DNA of 62,847 bases from JAJFVC01 sp039698075 (lineage in GTDB: Bacteria; Planctomycetota; Planctomycetia; Pirellulales; Thermoguttaceae): NCBI GenBank assembly GCA_039698075.1, contig JBDKTJ010000001.1:1-62847 (forward strand), in the 5' to 3' direction. Each line of letters opens with the position of its first letter. Within the stretch, counting starts at the first letter, position 1. The notes beneath the pieces were generated by a model. The model saw only the letters and a program-made list of their open reading frames with translations, was not told the DNA's origin and ran no database searches. The position numbers were made by a program, and so were the translations under genes. Positions 35,846 to 45,172 of this stretch are shown one piece after another.

Positions 35846-37105
35846 CTACTCGCGCACTTGTCCGTCGCCGTAAACCACGTATTTGTAGCAGGTCAACTCA
35901 TGAATGCCGCACGGCCCGCGCGCGTGAAACTTGTCGGTGCTGATGCCAATCTCGGCGCCCAGCCCGAACTGCCCGCCGTCGTTCAATCGCGTGCTGGCGT
36001 TGATCATCACCGCCGAACTGTCCACGCGCGCGGCGAACTGCCGGGCGGCGGCCAGATCGCGCGTGACGATCGCCTCGGTGTGTTTCGAGCTGTAGCGGTT
36101 GATGTGCTCGATCGCCTCTTCCAGCGAATCGACCACCTTGCACGAAATGATCGGGCCCAAGTACTCGGCTGCGAAATCCTGCTCCGTGGCCGCTTTCGCC
36201 CCGGGCAGCAATTTTTGCGTCCTCGCATCGCCGCGAATTTCAACGCCCCGGTCCATCAACGCGCGTCCGACCCGCGGCAACAGCGACTCGGCCGCGCCGG
36301 CGTGAACCACCAGCGACTCGGCCGCGTTGCAGACGCCCATCCGCTGACACTTCGCGTTCACGACGATCGTCTCGGCCATGTCCGGATCGGCCGACCGGTC
36401 CAGATACACGTGGCAATTGCCCGCATAATGCTTCAACACCGGCATCCGAGCTTCCTCGGTCACGCGGCGAATCAGTCCCTCGCCGCCGCGCGGAATGCAC
36501 AAGTCGATGTACTCGGGCAGCCGGAGCAGATAGCCGACCGCGTCCCGATCGGTCGTGCCGACTTGCTGCACCGCATCGGCCGGCAACCCGGTCTCGGCGG
36601 CGGCGTCGGCCAATAGTTTCGTCAGCGCGGCGTTGGAATGAGCGGCCTCTTTACCGCCGCGCAGAATGACGGCGTTGCCCGCTTTGACGCATAGCGCCGC
36701 CGCGTCGACGGTCACATTCGGCCGCGATTCGTAAATGAAAAAGATCACGCCCAACGGCGCCCGGACCTTTTGCACCTCCAGCCCGCTGGGGCGAATCGAG
36801 CTCGAAATCACCTCGCCGACAGGCTCCGGCAGCGCCGCCACTTCGTCCAGCGCCCGGACCATCTCCGCAATGCGCGACGGCGTCAGTCGAAGCCGATCGA
36901 CGGCGGCGTCCGACAATCCGAAACTCGGCGCCGCATCGATGTCCAACTGATTGGCCTTCGCCAACCCATCCGACCGTTCGCCGAGCAATTCGGCGCAGCG
37001 GCGAAGCCATTGTTGTTTTTGTCGGCCCGTCACCACGGCCAGCCGAGCCGCCGCCCGTTGGGCGCGCTGGGCCAGCTCCACGCATGTTTTTTCCAGTTCG
37101 TTCAT
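35846..37105 (-). CDS. proA: Gamma-glutamyl phosphate reductase
   Basis: A 419-aa enzyme of normal length that reduces gamma-glutamyl phosphate to glutamate semialdehyde with NADPH in proline synthesis. Visible are the PLGVIFFIYESRPNVTVDAAAL cofactor region, LRGGKEAAHSN, the IPRGGEGLIRRV segment and the catalytic Cys in GVCNAAESL. The ATG at 37105 (MNELEKTC) matches the family; a longer frame adds 21 residues. It lies between folP and the DUF1844 gene. proB is not in the window. Confidence 0.96.
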   Translation of the reverse strand: MNELEKTCVELAQRAQRAAARLAVVTGRQKQQWLRRCAELLGERSDGLAKANQLDIDAAPSFGLSDAAVDRLRLTPSRIAEMVRALDEVAALPEPVGEVISSSIRPSGLEVQKVRAPLGVIFFIYESRPNVTVDAAALCVKAGNAVILRGGKEAAHSNAALTKLLADAAAETGLPADAVQQVGTTDRDAVGYLLRLPEYIDLCIPRGGEGLIRRVTEEARMPVLKHYAGNCHVYLDRSADPDMAETIVVNAKCQRMGVCNAAESLVVHAGAAESLLPRVGRALMDRGVEIRGDARTQKLLPGAKAATEQDFAAEYLGPIISCKVVDSLEEAIEHINRYSSKHTEAIVTRDLAAARQFAARVDSSAVMINASTRLNDGGQFGLGAEIGISTDKFHARGPCGIHELTCYKYVVYGDGQVRE

Positions 37106-37160
37106 AAGACTATTTTTCTCAACAAATGAGCGCTGATCTTGAAAGAAAAAACGCCGCGCG

Positions 37161-38003
37161 TCAATCAAAACCTCCGGTGGCCTGAAACATCACCAGCGCC
37201 TGACGCACCGCGGCGACGTCGTGCACCCGGAGCACGTGCACCCCGTGCCGCGCCATCGACAACGCGACGCCGATCGTCCCGGCCGACGGGTCGGGCGACA
37301 AAAATCGCTTGCGCGAATGCCCGATCAACACCGGACACCCCAACGCGTGCAACCGCTGCACGTTGGCCAGCAGTTGCAGATTGTGTTCCACGGTCTTGCC
37401 GAACCCGATGCCGGGGTCCAAAGCAATGCGATCTTGCAGGACGCCCGCCTCGACCAGCGCGTCACGGCGGCCGCGTAGATACTCGAACACTTCGGCGACC
37501 ACGTCCTGATAGGTCGGCTCGTCCTGCATCGTGCGCGGCTCGCCTTGCATGTGCATGGCGCAAACGCCGCAACCGGTCTCGACGGCCAACGGCAGCATCG
37601 CCGGATCGCCGGCCAGCGCGGCAATGTCGTTGATGATCTCGGCGCCGGCGTGAATCGCATGGCGCGCCACGATCGCCTTCGACGTGTCGATCGACACCGG
37701 CACATTGGTCTGCCGGCACAACGCCCCCACGACCGGCATCACCCGCCGCAGCTCTTCTTGAGCGTCGACCGGCAGGGCGCCGGGCCGAGTGCTTTCGCCG
37801 CCGATGTCCAAAATATCCGCGCCCGCGGCGACCAATCGCAAACCGTGCTCCACGGCCGCCTCGGCGTCAAAACAATGTCCGCCGTCGGAGAAACTGTCGG
37901 GCGTGACGTTGACGATGCCCATCAACAGCGGAAGCCGCCCGACCGAAAGCGTGCGGGTGCGAAGCGTCCAGTGGTCGATCCGGTTTTGCTGCAATGTGCT
38001 CAT
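37161..38003 (-). CDS. folP: Dihydropteroate synthase
   Basis: A 280-aa enzyme that joins 7,8-dihydropterin pyrophosphate with p-aminobenzoate in folate synthesis. Both family signatures are present: GIVNVTPDSFSDGG and DIGGESTRPGA, followed by VSIDTSKA, EIINDIAAL, LDPGIGFGKT and LIGHSRKRFL. The ATG at 38003 (MSTLQQNR) gives a normal length; the frame runs far upstream in the antisense of the lipoprotein gene, which is spurious. It lies 53 bases after the LptE-like gene. Confidence 0.96.
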   Translation of the reverse strand: MSTLQQNRIDHWTLRTRTLSVGRLPLLMGIVNVTPDSFSDGGHCFDAEAAVEHGLRLVAAGADILDIGGESTRPGALPVDAQEELRRVMPVVGALCRQTNVPVSIDTSKAIVARHAIHAGAEIINDIAALAGDPAMLPLAVETGCGVCAMHMQGEPRTMQDEPTYQDVVAEVFEYLRGRRDALVEAGVLQDRIALDPGIGFGKTVEHNLQLLANVQRLHALGCPVLIGHSRKRFLSPDPSAGTIGVALSMARHGVHVLRVHDVAAVRQALVMFQATGGFD

Positions 38004-38056
38004 CTCAATTAGTGTAGCACATTCGCCCGCCGCCCTCCACCTTCCGCGATCCGCCC

Positions 38057-38602
38057 TCACCAGGGCTTTTCCATCAGCCCGACGATCTGTTGGGCGACGC
38101 GGCAGATGGCCTCTTGCTGGGCCGTGGCGACCGACTGGCCGACCTCGGGTACGACGTCGCCTGTGCCGGTCACGTCCGCGATTTCCTCGGGCAGCGGAAC
38201 CGATTGCGTGTCGCGAAGCATCCGCCCCTTCCGATCGAGCCAGCGCACTTCGACGCGAATCGCCACCTCGATGTCGCGGGCGTCGCCGGTCATGCCCGGC
38301 ACCAACACTTGCTTCTTGTCCGACGCAATCCGTCCGGACAACACGCTGTCGGCGTTCGCGTTGGCGACCACCTTGTACGGCGTCTTCAATTCGATTTCCT
38401 TGACCACGGCCTCGGTCAGACGTTCGCCCAGATTGCGGCGGAAACTGTTCGACTGGAACACCGGCACGTAGACCGTGTGAATTTCCGTCGGAAACAGCGT
38501 TTGATTGCCGAGCTGATAGCCGGCGCAGCCGCAAAGCAACAGCGGAAGCCAAAGCCAGCCGCCAAGGGCGCGAATCGGTCGACCAAGCCAGCCGCGTTTC
38601 AT
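38057..38602 (-). CDS. LptE-like outer-membrane lipoprotein
   Basis: A 181-aa lipoprotein: signal peptide with lipobox LLLCGC (Cys about residue 25), then AGYQLGNQTLFPTEIHTVYVPVF, the pattern of LptE (RlpB), which plugs the LPS translocon LptD. The rest shows the expected beta/alpha alternation (LTEAVVKEIE, DSVLSGRIAS, EVAIRVEVRW). It is 6 bases downstream of the BamD-like lipoprotein gene, so two outer-membrane assembly components are made together. Planctomycetes have an LPS-type outer membrane, which fits. Confidence 0.83.
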   Translation of the reverse strand: MKRGWLGRPIRALGGWLWLPLLLCGCAGYQLGNQTLFPTEIHTVYVPVFQSNSFRRNLGERLTEAVVKEIELKTPYKVVANANADSVLSGRIASDKKQVLVPGMTGDARDIEVAIRVEVRWLDRKGRMLRDTQSVPLPEEIADVTGTGDVVPEVGQSVATAQQEAICRVAQQIVGLMEKPW

Positions 38603-38608
38603 CTCAGG

Positions 38609-40090
38609 TCACTTGTTCGATTTCAGCAAGTCGTTCAACCATTTGAAATGGTCGGGCGGATTGTCCGGCTCGTTGCGAATCTGGTCCATTCGAGCCTGCG
38701 ACTGCTTCGCCCGCTCCGTCGCCGGAAATTCGTCGATCACGTTCTTGTAGTAGATTTTCGCCGCGCCATAGTATTTGTTCTGATCGTAGTACTGAGCGAT
38801 CGCATACATGCGATTGGCCTTCTCTTCGACAATCTGAGCCTCGGCCCTGACGATCCGCTCGCGTTCGGGCCCCAGCTTGTCGCCGTATTGCGACAACGTG
38901 TTCTTGGCCAGCTTGTCGGCATCTTTCAGCGGACCGCCGACGTACATCGTGCCCTGATACATCCGCATCTTCGCCTGAAGACACAAAATGTGGGCCTTCA
39001 TTTGAAATTCGCTGTTCGGATACTCTTTGCGCAGCAGGTCGTAGTTGTAGGCCGCGTTTTCATATTGGCCTCGCCGGAAGTACGCGTTGCCCAACGCCAT
39101 CAGCGAGTCGTCGGCCAGCGGGCCCGTCGGATCGTTCAGCCGAACCCGCTCAAACGCTTGGACCGCGTAACCGAACGTGTCGAACAACGGCCGACCGTCG
39201 TCGGTCACGTTCGGCGCGATCGTCCACATCGGTTTCGTCTCCTGCAATTGCTCCCAATAACGCCCGATCGTGAACTCGCGGGTCGAAACCTTGTCGAGAT
39301 GCCGGGTGTTCGAGTATTTTTTCAGCAGACCGCCGTAGGTGTCGTGGGCTTTCGGATAGAGGTCGGCGAAGAATTCGCTCTCCCCCTTCAAAAACAGCGC
39401 GTCTTCCTCCAACGGCGAATCGGGCCAGCGATCCGCGGCCTTGGCGAACTGCGGCGCCGCTTCCTTGTACTTCTTCTCCGCGAACAGCCGCTTGCCTTCC
39501 TGCATGGCCGCCCGGGCGATCTTCTCGTCGGGTCCGTAGCCCGCCGCATTCTTGACGTTCTTATACACCTTGTCCGGCGCTAGGTCGGCCAGATCGAATC
39601 CCTTCTTTTCTTCCTCTTCCTTCTTCTTCGCCTTGACGTCGTCGATGCGGACGCCGTCCTTGCCTGCCGCCGGAAGCTCGTCCGGAATCGCCGGCGGAGG
39701 TCCAACGATCGGCGTCTCGGCCGAGGTGGGAATGATCAGCGGGCCGGACCCGTCCACGGGCTTTCCACGCGGGCCGGGACTCGAAGGTCCGGGAATCAGC
39801 GGGCCAGGCACGTCCGACCCCACGGCCGGCGACGTGGCCGTTGCACTGGTCGTCGCGGCAGCCGTCGCGCCGGCGGCGGTTCCCGACGTGGCCGAACCGG
39901 TCGTGCTGGAACTCGAACGCCGCCCGGTCAACGACTTGAACAGCCAGCCGTCGTATTCGTAGTTGCCGCTGTTGTCGCGATTTTGCGCATTGCTCGGAGC
40001 CGGGGGAACGCCGGCGCAACCGCCGACCGCGCCGACGGCCAACGCCAACGACAGCCAAAAACGCGCCGTTTCGCTCGACATAAGGGACAT
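38609..40090 (-). CDS. BamD-like TPR lipoprotein
   Basis: A 493-aa lipoprotein with an N-terminal signal ending in the lipobox VGGC, a Thr/Ala/Pro-rich low-complexity region (residues 40-170) and TPR-type repeats from about residue 200 (EGKRLFAEKKYKEAAPQFAKAAD, ALFLKGESEFFADLYPKAHDTYG, ALGNAYFRRGQYENAAYNYD). This is the YfiO/BamD arrangement of outer-membrane beta-barrel assembly, but nearly twice the E. coli length because of the linker and extra repeats. Two adjacent ATGs (40090 and 40081). The LptE-like gene follows. Confidence 0.8.
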   Translation of the reverse strand: MSLMSSETARFWLSLALAVGAVGGCAGVPPAPSNAQNRDNSGNYEYDGWLFKSLTGRRSSSSTTGSATSGTAAGATAAATTSATATSPAVGSDVPGPLIPGPSSPGPRGKPVDGSGPLIIPTSAETPIVGPPPAIPDELPAAGKDGVRIDDVKAKKKEEEEKKGFDLADLAPDKVYKNVKNAAGYGPDEKIARAAMQEGKRLFAEKKYKEAAPQFAKAADRWPDSPLEEDALFLKGESEFFADLYPKAHDTYGGLLKKYSNTRHLDKVSTREFTIGRYWEQLQETKPMWTIAPNVTDDGRPLFDTFGYAVQAFERVRLNDPTGPLADDSLMALGNAYFRRGQYENAAYNYDLLRKEYPNSEFQMKAHILCLQAKMRMYQGTMYVGGPLKDADKLAKNTLSQYGDKLGPERERIVRAEAQIVEEKANRMYAIAQYYDQNKYYGAAKIYYKNVIDEFPATERAKQSQARMDQIRNEPDNPPDHFKWLNDLLKSNK

Positions 40091-40200
40091 CCTTGTCCGC
40101 TCGAAAATGGAGAATCCACCGTGGAGGATCGCGAGTGGAACTCGAAATCCATTCCTTTCCCGATCACACCTCGCCTTGCACGTCTTCCGCAACCTTGTTC

Positions 40201-40956
40201 CTAATCGCCCAACAACCCCAGATACCGGTGCATCTTGGGTTTTCGACCCAGCAAGTGCGTCAAGTAACGGTTCAACAGGCCTCGCACTTCGCCGAGTCCC
40301 CGGGCGTCGACTTCCATACGCCGCCACGCTTGACCGTCGGGGTCCGCCAGTTGAAGCATTGTTTTCAATGCGCCCACGCTGACCGACGCGACTTCTTTTT
40401 TTCCTCCGCGACATTGGTTGCACAACACGCCGCCGTCGAGCTGGCCGAACGCGATTCGGCCCGAGCCGCCGACCGGCTTGCCGCACTCCACGCACATTTC
40501 CAACGAAGGCATGTGGCCCAACAGCCGCAACGCCCCCAGTTCAAACCGCACCACGCGCTTGGCGACCGACTGGCCGGCCATCAACGCCGCCAACGTCTCG
40601 TCCGCCAAATCGAACAACTCCGGATGAGGATCGTATTGGTCGGTCAATGCCCCCAACAGCTCGGCGACGTAGTAGCCCGCGTACAGGCCCGACAGGTCAT
40701 GTCCGACCGGTCGAAACCGCCGCAGAAGCTTCGCCTCCGTCAGCAAGTCCAAGGCATCCGACGCTTTGCGGAGGAAGACTATTCGACAAAGGGCCAACAG
40801 GTCAAGAGCAGACTCGAAAGGCCCCTTGAGACGCCTACCTCCCTTCGCTAAAGCGCTCATTTTACCAAACTCTCGGCTAAAAAGCGTCACCACGAGGCTG
40901 GTCTCGCTGAACTCGACGACCCGGATCACGATGGCCGAGGCTTTTTCGGAGGACAT
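40201..40956 (-). CDS. recO: DNA repair protein RecO
   Basis: A 251-aa protein: N-terminal OB fold (KASAIVIRVVEFSETSLVVTLFSREFGKM split across its strands), helical middle, and a C-terminal zinc finger with CVECGKP and LCNQC. It loads RecA with RecR at gaps and anneals strands. The ATG at 40956 follows CATTCATGTCC weakly; no better start is present. It is in the same direction as ybeY, whose stop is 109 bases upstream, in the order phoH-pgpH-ybeY-recO. Confidence 0.9.
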   Translation of the reverse strand: MSSEKASAIVIRVVEFSETSLVVTLFSREFGKMSALAKGGRRLKGPFESALDLLALCRIVFLRKASDALDLLTEAKLLRRFRPVGHDLSGLYAGYYVAELLGALTDQYDPHPELFDLADETLAALMAGQSVAKRVVRFELGALRLLGHMPSLEMCVECGKPVGGSGRIAFGQLDGGVLCNQCRGGKKEVASVSVGALKTMLQLADPDGQAWRRMEVDARGLGEVRGLLNRYLTHLLGRKPKMHRYLGLLGD

Positions 40957-41065
40957 GGAATGAGATGAATGGGGGAACCGCAGATAGACGCGGAGGAACG
41001 CCGATGAAAAACAAACGGACAAAAAATTGACAAAAGACATCCGCGCGTGGATCTGCGGTTCCTTG

Positions 41066-41482
41066 TCAACGTTGACCGAGATACTTTTTTTCTTTCTTCC
41101 GCATGACGGCGCGTTGTTCCGGCGTCGTGTCGTCATAGCCGACCAGATGCAGCGCGCCGTGGATGACGTACAACAGCAGTTCACGCTCGGGCGTGTTGCC
41201 GTAGCGCGCCGCGCAACGGCTGGCCGTGTCCGCGCTGGCCACCACTTCGCCTTCCAACAGCCCGGCCGATCGCTCAAGCACGAAACTCAACACGTCGGTC
41301 GGCGTCGGATCGTTCAAAAACTCGTCGTGCAGTCGGGCGATCGTCGGATCGTCAACCACAGCCACGCTCAACTGAGCGTCTGCGATGTCGGCGTCGTCCA
41401 GAATCGCGCGAAGGGCAAGCCGCATCCGTCGCCGGTCGACCGGAAGTTTTTTCTGTCGATTGGTAATCGAGATCGAAATCAA
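41066..41482 (-). CDS. ybeY: Endoribonuclease YbeY
   Basis: A 138-aa metalloprotein needed for 16S rRNA 3'-end maturation and quality control. Family motifs: NDPTPTDVLSF (the usual N-x-x-x-x-TDVLSF) and the metal site HGALHLVGYDD. The third metal ligand, normally His in HGxLHLxGYDH, is Asp here. The likely start is a TTG at 41482, giving the standard length; no ATG lies nearby. Heptamer repeats separate it from the PgpH-like gene. Confidence 0.92.
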   Translation of the reverse strand: MISISITNRQKKLPVDRRRMRLALRAILDDADIADAQLSVAVVDDPTIARLHDEFLNDPTPTDVLSFVLERSAGLLEGEVVASADTASRCAARYGNTPERELLLYVIHGALHLVGYDDTTPEQRAVMRKKEKKYLGQR

Positions 41483-41490
41483 AGTCGTTC

Positions 41491-41518
41491 TAGCCCCTAG
41501 TCCCTGCTCCCTTGCCCC
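41491..41518. repeat. Tandem heptamer repeat, 4 units (reverse orientation)
   Basis: Plus-strand units TAGCCCC, TAGTCCC, TGCTCCC, TTGCCCC, i.e. the reverse complement of the GGGGCTA type, between ybeY and the PgpH-like gene. Confidence 0.65.
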
Positions 41519-41524
41519 TCATCC

Positions 41525-43789
41525 TCACGCCGTTCGCTGCTCGGGATACTTGATTCTTCCGTGATAGATGGACGTCAACGACATGACCATGCTTTTTTCG
41601 ATGGTCCGCAGTTCTCGGAGCGTCAGGCCGCTCTCGTCAAACTGGCTGTCGTGCAGGCGTTTTTCGGCGATTTCCCGCACGAGGCTCTCAATCCTCGCGG
41701 GCGTAGGCTCGACCAACGTTCGGCTGGCGCTTTCCACCGCGTCGGCCAACATCAGGACGGCCGCCTCTTTGGTTTGCGGCTTTGGACCCGGATAGCGGAA
41801 ACTGCTTTCATCCACTTCGCCGGCGTTCGGATTGGCCTGTTGTTGTTCGGTCGCGCGACCGAAAAAGAATTCAACCCGCGTCGTTCCGTGATGCTGAATG
41901 ATCAGGTCGATGATCGGTTGCGGCAGCCGATGTTGCCGGGCCAGATCGGCGCCGTCCTTGATGTGCGCGATGATGACCAGCGTGCTCATGGCCGGCACGA
42001 GCGTTTCGTGGCGATTGTCGTCGGGCCCTTGGTTTTCGATGAAATAGCCCGGTTTGAGCATCTTGCCGATGTCGTGAAAATACGCGCCGACGCGAACCAG
42101 CAGCCCTCGGGCGTGGATGCTTTCGGCGGCCGCCTCGGCGATGGAACCGACGGTGATCGAATGGTTGTAGGTGCTCGGCGCCCGACGGACCAATTCCTGA
42201 AGCAGCGGATGGGCCACGTCGCCCAACTCCAACAAGCTGAGATCCGTCAATACGCCGAACAACTGCTCGATGAACGGCAGCAGCCCGGTAGCCAAAAAGC
42301 CCGCGGCCAACGCCCAAAGCCCGTTGCGAACGCCGTCTCGAAGCAGCGGAATCCCCATCGGTTGATCGTCGACCAATGCAACCGCCACGTAAAGCACCGT
42401 GGCCACGGCGCCGGCGAACAACCCGACGTAAATCAGCTTGCTGCGATGCCGAATCGAGCCCAAGCTCAAAATGGCCGCAGCCGACGTGCACACCAACAGC
42501 AAAAACTCCTGCAACCCGCGACCGATGGCCAACACGACGATCATCGCCACCATGCCGGTCAGCAACAGGGCCAATTCCTGGCGATAGACGATCGCCATGA
42601 TCATGCCGAACAGCAGCACGGGCACCAATTCGCCGCGCCATGCGTCGGCCGCCGCCCAGCGGGCCAGCGCCACGGTGGCCACGGCCATCATCAACAGCAC
42701 GACCAGCCGCGTGAGGCTCGCCAACGGCCCGCGCTGACGGTATCGCATGTAAATGCCGCACAACAGCATCGCGCCGAAAATCATCGCCGTGATGGCCGCG
42801 AATCGCGCGATGCGCAGCGGGATCGAACGCATCTGCAACGAGGCCGCATATTCAAGCCGCAATAAATCGAGTTGCTCCTCGTCCAACGGCTGACCCGGCC
42901 GCGACAATTTCTGGCCCACCGAATACTCGGCCAACACGTCGGGAACGGATCGCACGGCCTCGGCGACGGCCAGCTTCGTGGCCACGGGATCCAGGGTCAG
43001 CGTCGGCCGCAACCGCGGTTGAATCCACGCGAACAACGAATCGGCGACGGCCGAAAGCTCGGGCGTTTTGCGCAGCGCGTCGCGGATGGCGGTTCCGTCG
43101 CCCAACAATACGTCGCCGACCTGAACGACCCGCTTCGCCTCGGGATGCCCGATGGGATAGACCGTGATTTCTTTCTGATTTTCCTTGCCCGACGGAAGAT
43201 CCTTCGGCAACAACAACCCGCGGTCCTCGAACGGTTTGAACACGTCGGCGATTGCGTCGCTCATCCGTTCCAGATTTTCCTGCGGCGTGAAGGCCGCGCG
43301 GAACTCGCGGAACTGTTCGGCCTGCTTTTTCGCGTCGGGCGCCTTCGCCCCTTCGGCCAACGGCGGCTGAAACGTCTTCCAGATCTTCGGGTCGAGCTTG
43401 TCCAACGTCGGCGCCGCGGTCAACTCGCTCAACACGACCCGCAACCGGGCCCGCAACTGCACCAACGGCGACGGATCTTGCACGTACACGCGCGGCACCT
43501 GATCGGCGGCTCGTTGCCGGGCGTCTTCGGTCGCCTCCGGATCGGCCTTCGTGAACGGCACGGCGGCCACGACCTCGCGCGGCGGCGTGTAGCCGGTCCG
43601 ATAAGAAAACGCCGGCGCCCACGCATGAACCACGACGCTCAACACCAGCGACGCCAGCAGCGCCAACCCAACCCGCCCCAACACGTCCTGACGGCGCAGA
43701 CCGGTCCACGCCCGCTCCCATTGGCCCGGGGGAAGCTCGAGCGAAGCCACCCGCTCGAATCGCTTGCGTTTGCGCCAACCAAAAAACAT
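41525..43789 (-). CDS. PgpH-type 7TM-HD phosphodiesterase
   Basis: A 754-aa membrane protein. After a short cytoplasmic part and one membrane helix (residues 38-58) comes a large extracytoplasmic 7TMR-HDED-type domain (about 70-330), then seven membrane helices (about 340-530) and a C-terminal HD domain: STYNHSITVGSIAEAA, the YFHDIGKMLKPGYF core and IADHIKDG-like VIIAHIKDGADLA, then IIQHHGTTRVEFF. PgpH-family proteins hydrolyse cyclic-di-AMP. Order with phoH upstream and ybeY downstream is a conserved bacterial arrangement. Confidence 0.93.
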   Translation of the reverse strand: MFFGWRKRKRFERVASLELPPGQWERAWTGLRRQDVLGRVGLALLASLVLSVVVHAWAPAFSYRTGYTPPREVVAAVPFTKADPEATEDARQRAADQVPRVYVQDPSPLVQLRARLRVVLSELTAAPTLDKLDPKIWKTFQPPLAEGAKAPDAKKQAEQFREFRAAFTPQENLERMSDAIADVFKPFEDRGLLLPKDLPSGKENQKEITVYPIGHPEAKRVVQVGDVLLGDGTAIRDALRKTPELSAVADSLFAWIQPRLRPTLTLDPVATKLAVAEAVRSVPDVLAEYSVGQKLSRPGQPLDEEQLDLLRLEYAASLQMRSIPLRIARFAAITAMIFGAMLLCGIYMRYRQRGPLASLTRLVVLLMMAVATVALARWAAADAWRGELVPVLLFGMIMAIVYRQELALLLTGMVAMIVVLAIGRGLQEFLLLVCTSAAAILSLGSIRHRSKLIYVGLFAGAVATVLYVAVALVDDQPMGIPLLRDGVRNGLWALAAGFLATGLLPFIEQLFGVLTDLSLLELGDVAHPLLQELVRRAPSTYNHSITVGSIAEAAAESIHARGLLVRVGAYFHDIGKMLKPGYFIENQGPDDNRHETLVPAMSTLVIIAHIKDGADLARQHRLPQPIIDLIIQHHGTTRVEFFFGRATEQQQANPNAGEVDESSFRYPGPKPQTKEAAVLMLADAVESASRTLVEPTPARIESLVREIAEKRLHDSQFDESGLTLRELRTIEKSMVMSLTSIYHGRIKYPEQRTA

Positions 43790-43795
43790 TTTTTA

Positions 43796-43807
43796 GAGGG
43801 GCTAGGG
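43796..43807. repeat. Short heptamer repeat remnant
   Basis: GAGGGGCTAGGG directly upstream of the PgpH-like start, about two units of the heptamer type at 2395. Confidence 0.4.
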
Positions 43808-43832
43808 TATTGCGTCAGGCAAATGGAACATG

Positions 43833-43924
43833 ATGGGCGCCATGCTTGCTAAGCGAGCGTAGCGAGACAGCAAGCATGTTTGCCGTTCCGTCATGCCCAC
43901 GACAAGCGTGGGCATGGCACCCAT
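43833..43924. repeat. REP-like palindromic element, copy 3
   Basis: Near-perfect 13-bp inverted ends (ATGGGCGCCATGC and GCATGGCACCCAT, one mismatch). Inside are the hairpin CATGCCCACG-ACAAG-CGTGGGCATG (43892-43916) and a second hairpin CATGCTTGCT/AGCAAGCATG (about 43841-43878). Confidence 0.72.
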
Positions 43925-43972
43925 TTTTTCTGAATGATACAGAAGAAGGGCATTCATTTCTGAATCACTACG

Positions 43973-43985
43973 CTAGGGGCTAGGA
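43973..43985. repeat. Short heptamer repeat remnant
   Basis: CTAGGGGCTAGGA just after the phoH stop codon, about two units of the same heptamer family. Confidence 0.4.
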
Positions 43986-44001
43986 ATCAAAAGTTTTTCG
44001 T

Positions 44002-44934
44002 TTACTTTCTTTCATACGCGTCGACGATTCGCTGCACCAACGGATGCCGCACGATGTCGGCCGCGGCGAGTTTCACGGCGGCGATGCCGTCGATCGCGTG
44101 CAGCCGGGCCAACGCGTCGACCAGCCCGCTCTTCATCTTCGGCGGCAGGTCGATTTGGGTTACGTCGCCCGACGCGACAATCTTCGAGCCCGCGCCCATG
44201 CGCGTCAAAAACATCTTCATCTGCGAGACCGTCGTGTTCTGCGCCTCGTCCAAAATGATGAACGCCTCGTTCAACGTCCGCCCGCGCATGTACGCCAGCG
44301 GAATCACCTCGATCACGTCTTCTTCGGTGTATCGGGCGATCAGGTCGTGGTCCATCATCTCGTGCAGCGCGTCCAACAGCGGGCGCAGATACGGATTGAT
44401 CTTCGCCTGCAAATCGCCCGGCAAAAACCCGAGGCTCTCACCGGCCTCGACGGCGGGCCGAACCAACACGATCTTCCGAACCAACTCCCGCTTCAACGCG
44501 GCGACGGCCATGGCGACGGCCAAGTAGGTCTTGCCCGTGCCCGCCGGCCCGCTGCACATCACGATGTCGTTCTTCTCAATGGCCTCGAGATATCGGGCCT
44601 GACCGGGGCTCCGGGCGCGAATCTGTCGGCCCGCCCGAAACACCTCGACCGACGGATGCCCGGTGGGCGATTGGCCGTTTTGCACGCCGTTGAGCACCCG
44701 CGTCACGTCGTCCGGAGAAAGCGTGCCCAACTGGTTCGCGCAGACCTGCAACTGCTCGAGCGTCTCGGTGGCCTTGGCCACGTCCGTCTCCGGCCCGGCA
44801 ATGTGAATTCGGCCGTCACGAACCGTGATGCTCACGCCCAGGGCGTTGCGAATGCGCCGCAAATGCTGATCGCAGGCGCCGAACAGCGTCAACAGGGCCT
44901 TGGAACTGACGACCGATATGGTTGATTCCATCAT
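44002..44934 (-). CDS. phoH: PhoH-family ATPase
   Basis: A 310-aa P-loop protein. It has an N-terminal KH-like RNA-binding region (residues 20-75) and the ATPase domain with GPAGTGKTYLAVAMAV (about 125-140), LVRPAVEAGESLGFLPGD, FIILDEAQNTT and ASGDVTQIDLP. PhoH/YbeZ partners YbeY in rRNA processing; here it is two genes upstream of ybeY. Two adjacent ATGs occur at 44934 and 44931. It is first in the phoH-pgpH-ybeY-recO run. Confidence 0.95.
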   Translation of the reverse strand: MMESTISVVSSKALLTLFGACDQHLRRIRNALGVSITVRDGRIHIAGPETDVAKATETLEQLQVCANQLGTLSPDDVTRVLNGVQNGQSPTGHPSVEVFRAGRQIRARSPGQARYLEAIEKNDIVMCSGPAGTGKTYLAVAMAVAALKRELVRKIVLVRPAVEAGESLGFLPGDLQAKINPYLRPLLDALHEMMDHDLIARYTEEDVIEVIPLAYMRGRTLNEAFIILDEAQNTTVSQMKMFLTRMGAGSKIVASGDVTQIDLPPKMKSGLVDALARLHAIDGIAAVKLAAADIVRHPLVQRIVDAYERK

Positions 44935-45172
44935 CTCGATCTGCGCCAACGCCCTCGTCAAAAAAAAATCTTTACGGTCCCAATATCAATTGTACCCGAG
45001 AATGAGGCCCGCGGACGCAAGTCGGACGCCCCGCCAAAGAAAACGACCCGCCCCTCGCCCGGACAACATGCATTCCAATTATACCCGGCACCCGCCAAGC
45101 CTTATAGTCACACCCTACTTGCGAGCTACAAACACATACCCCCCCGAACTCTTCCGAAGGGGTGTTGGGAGG
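44935..45172. other. Short intergenic region
   Basis: About 240 AT-richer bases between phoH and the PH-domain gene. No gene, RNA or clear hairpin was recognised. Confidence 0.4.
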
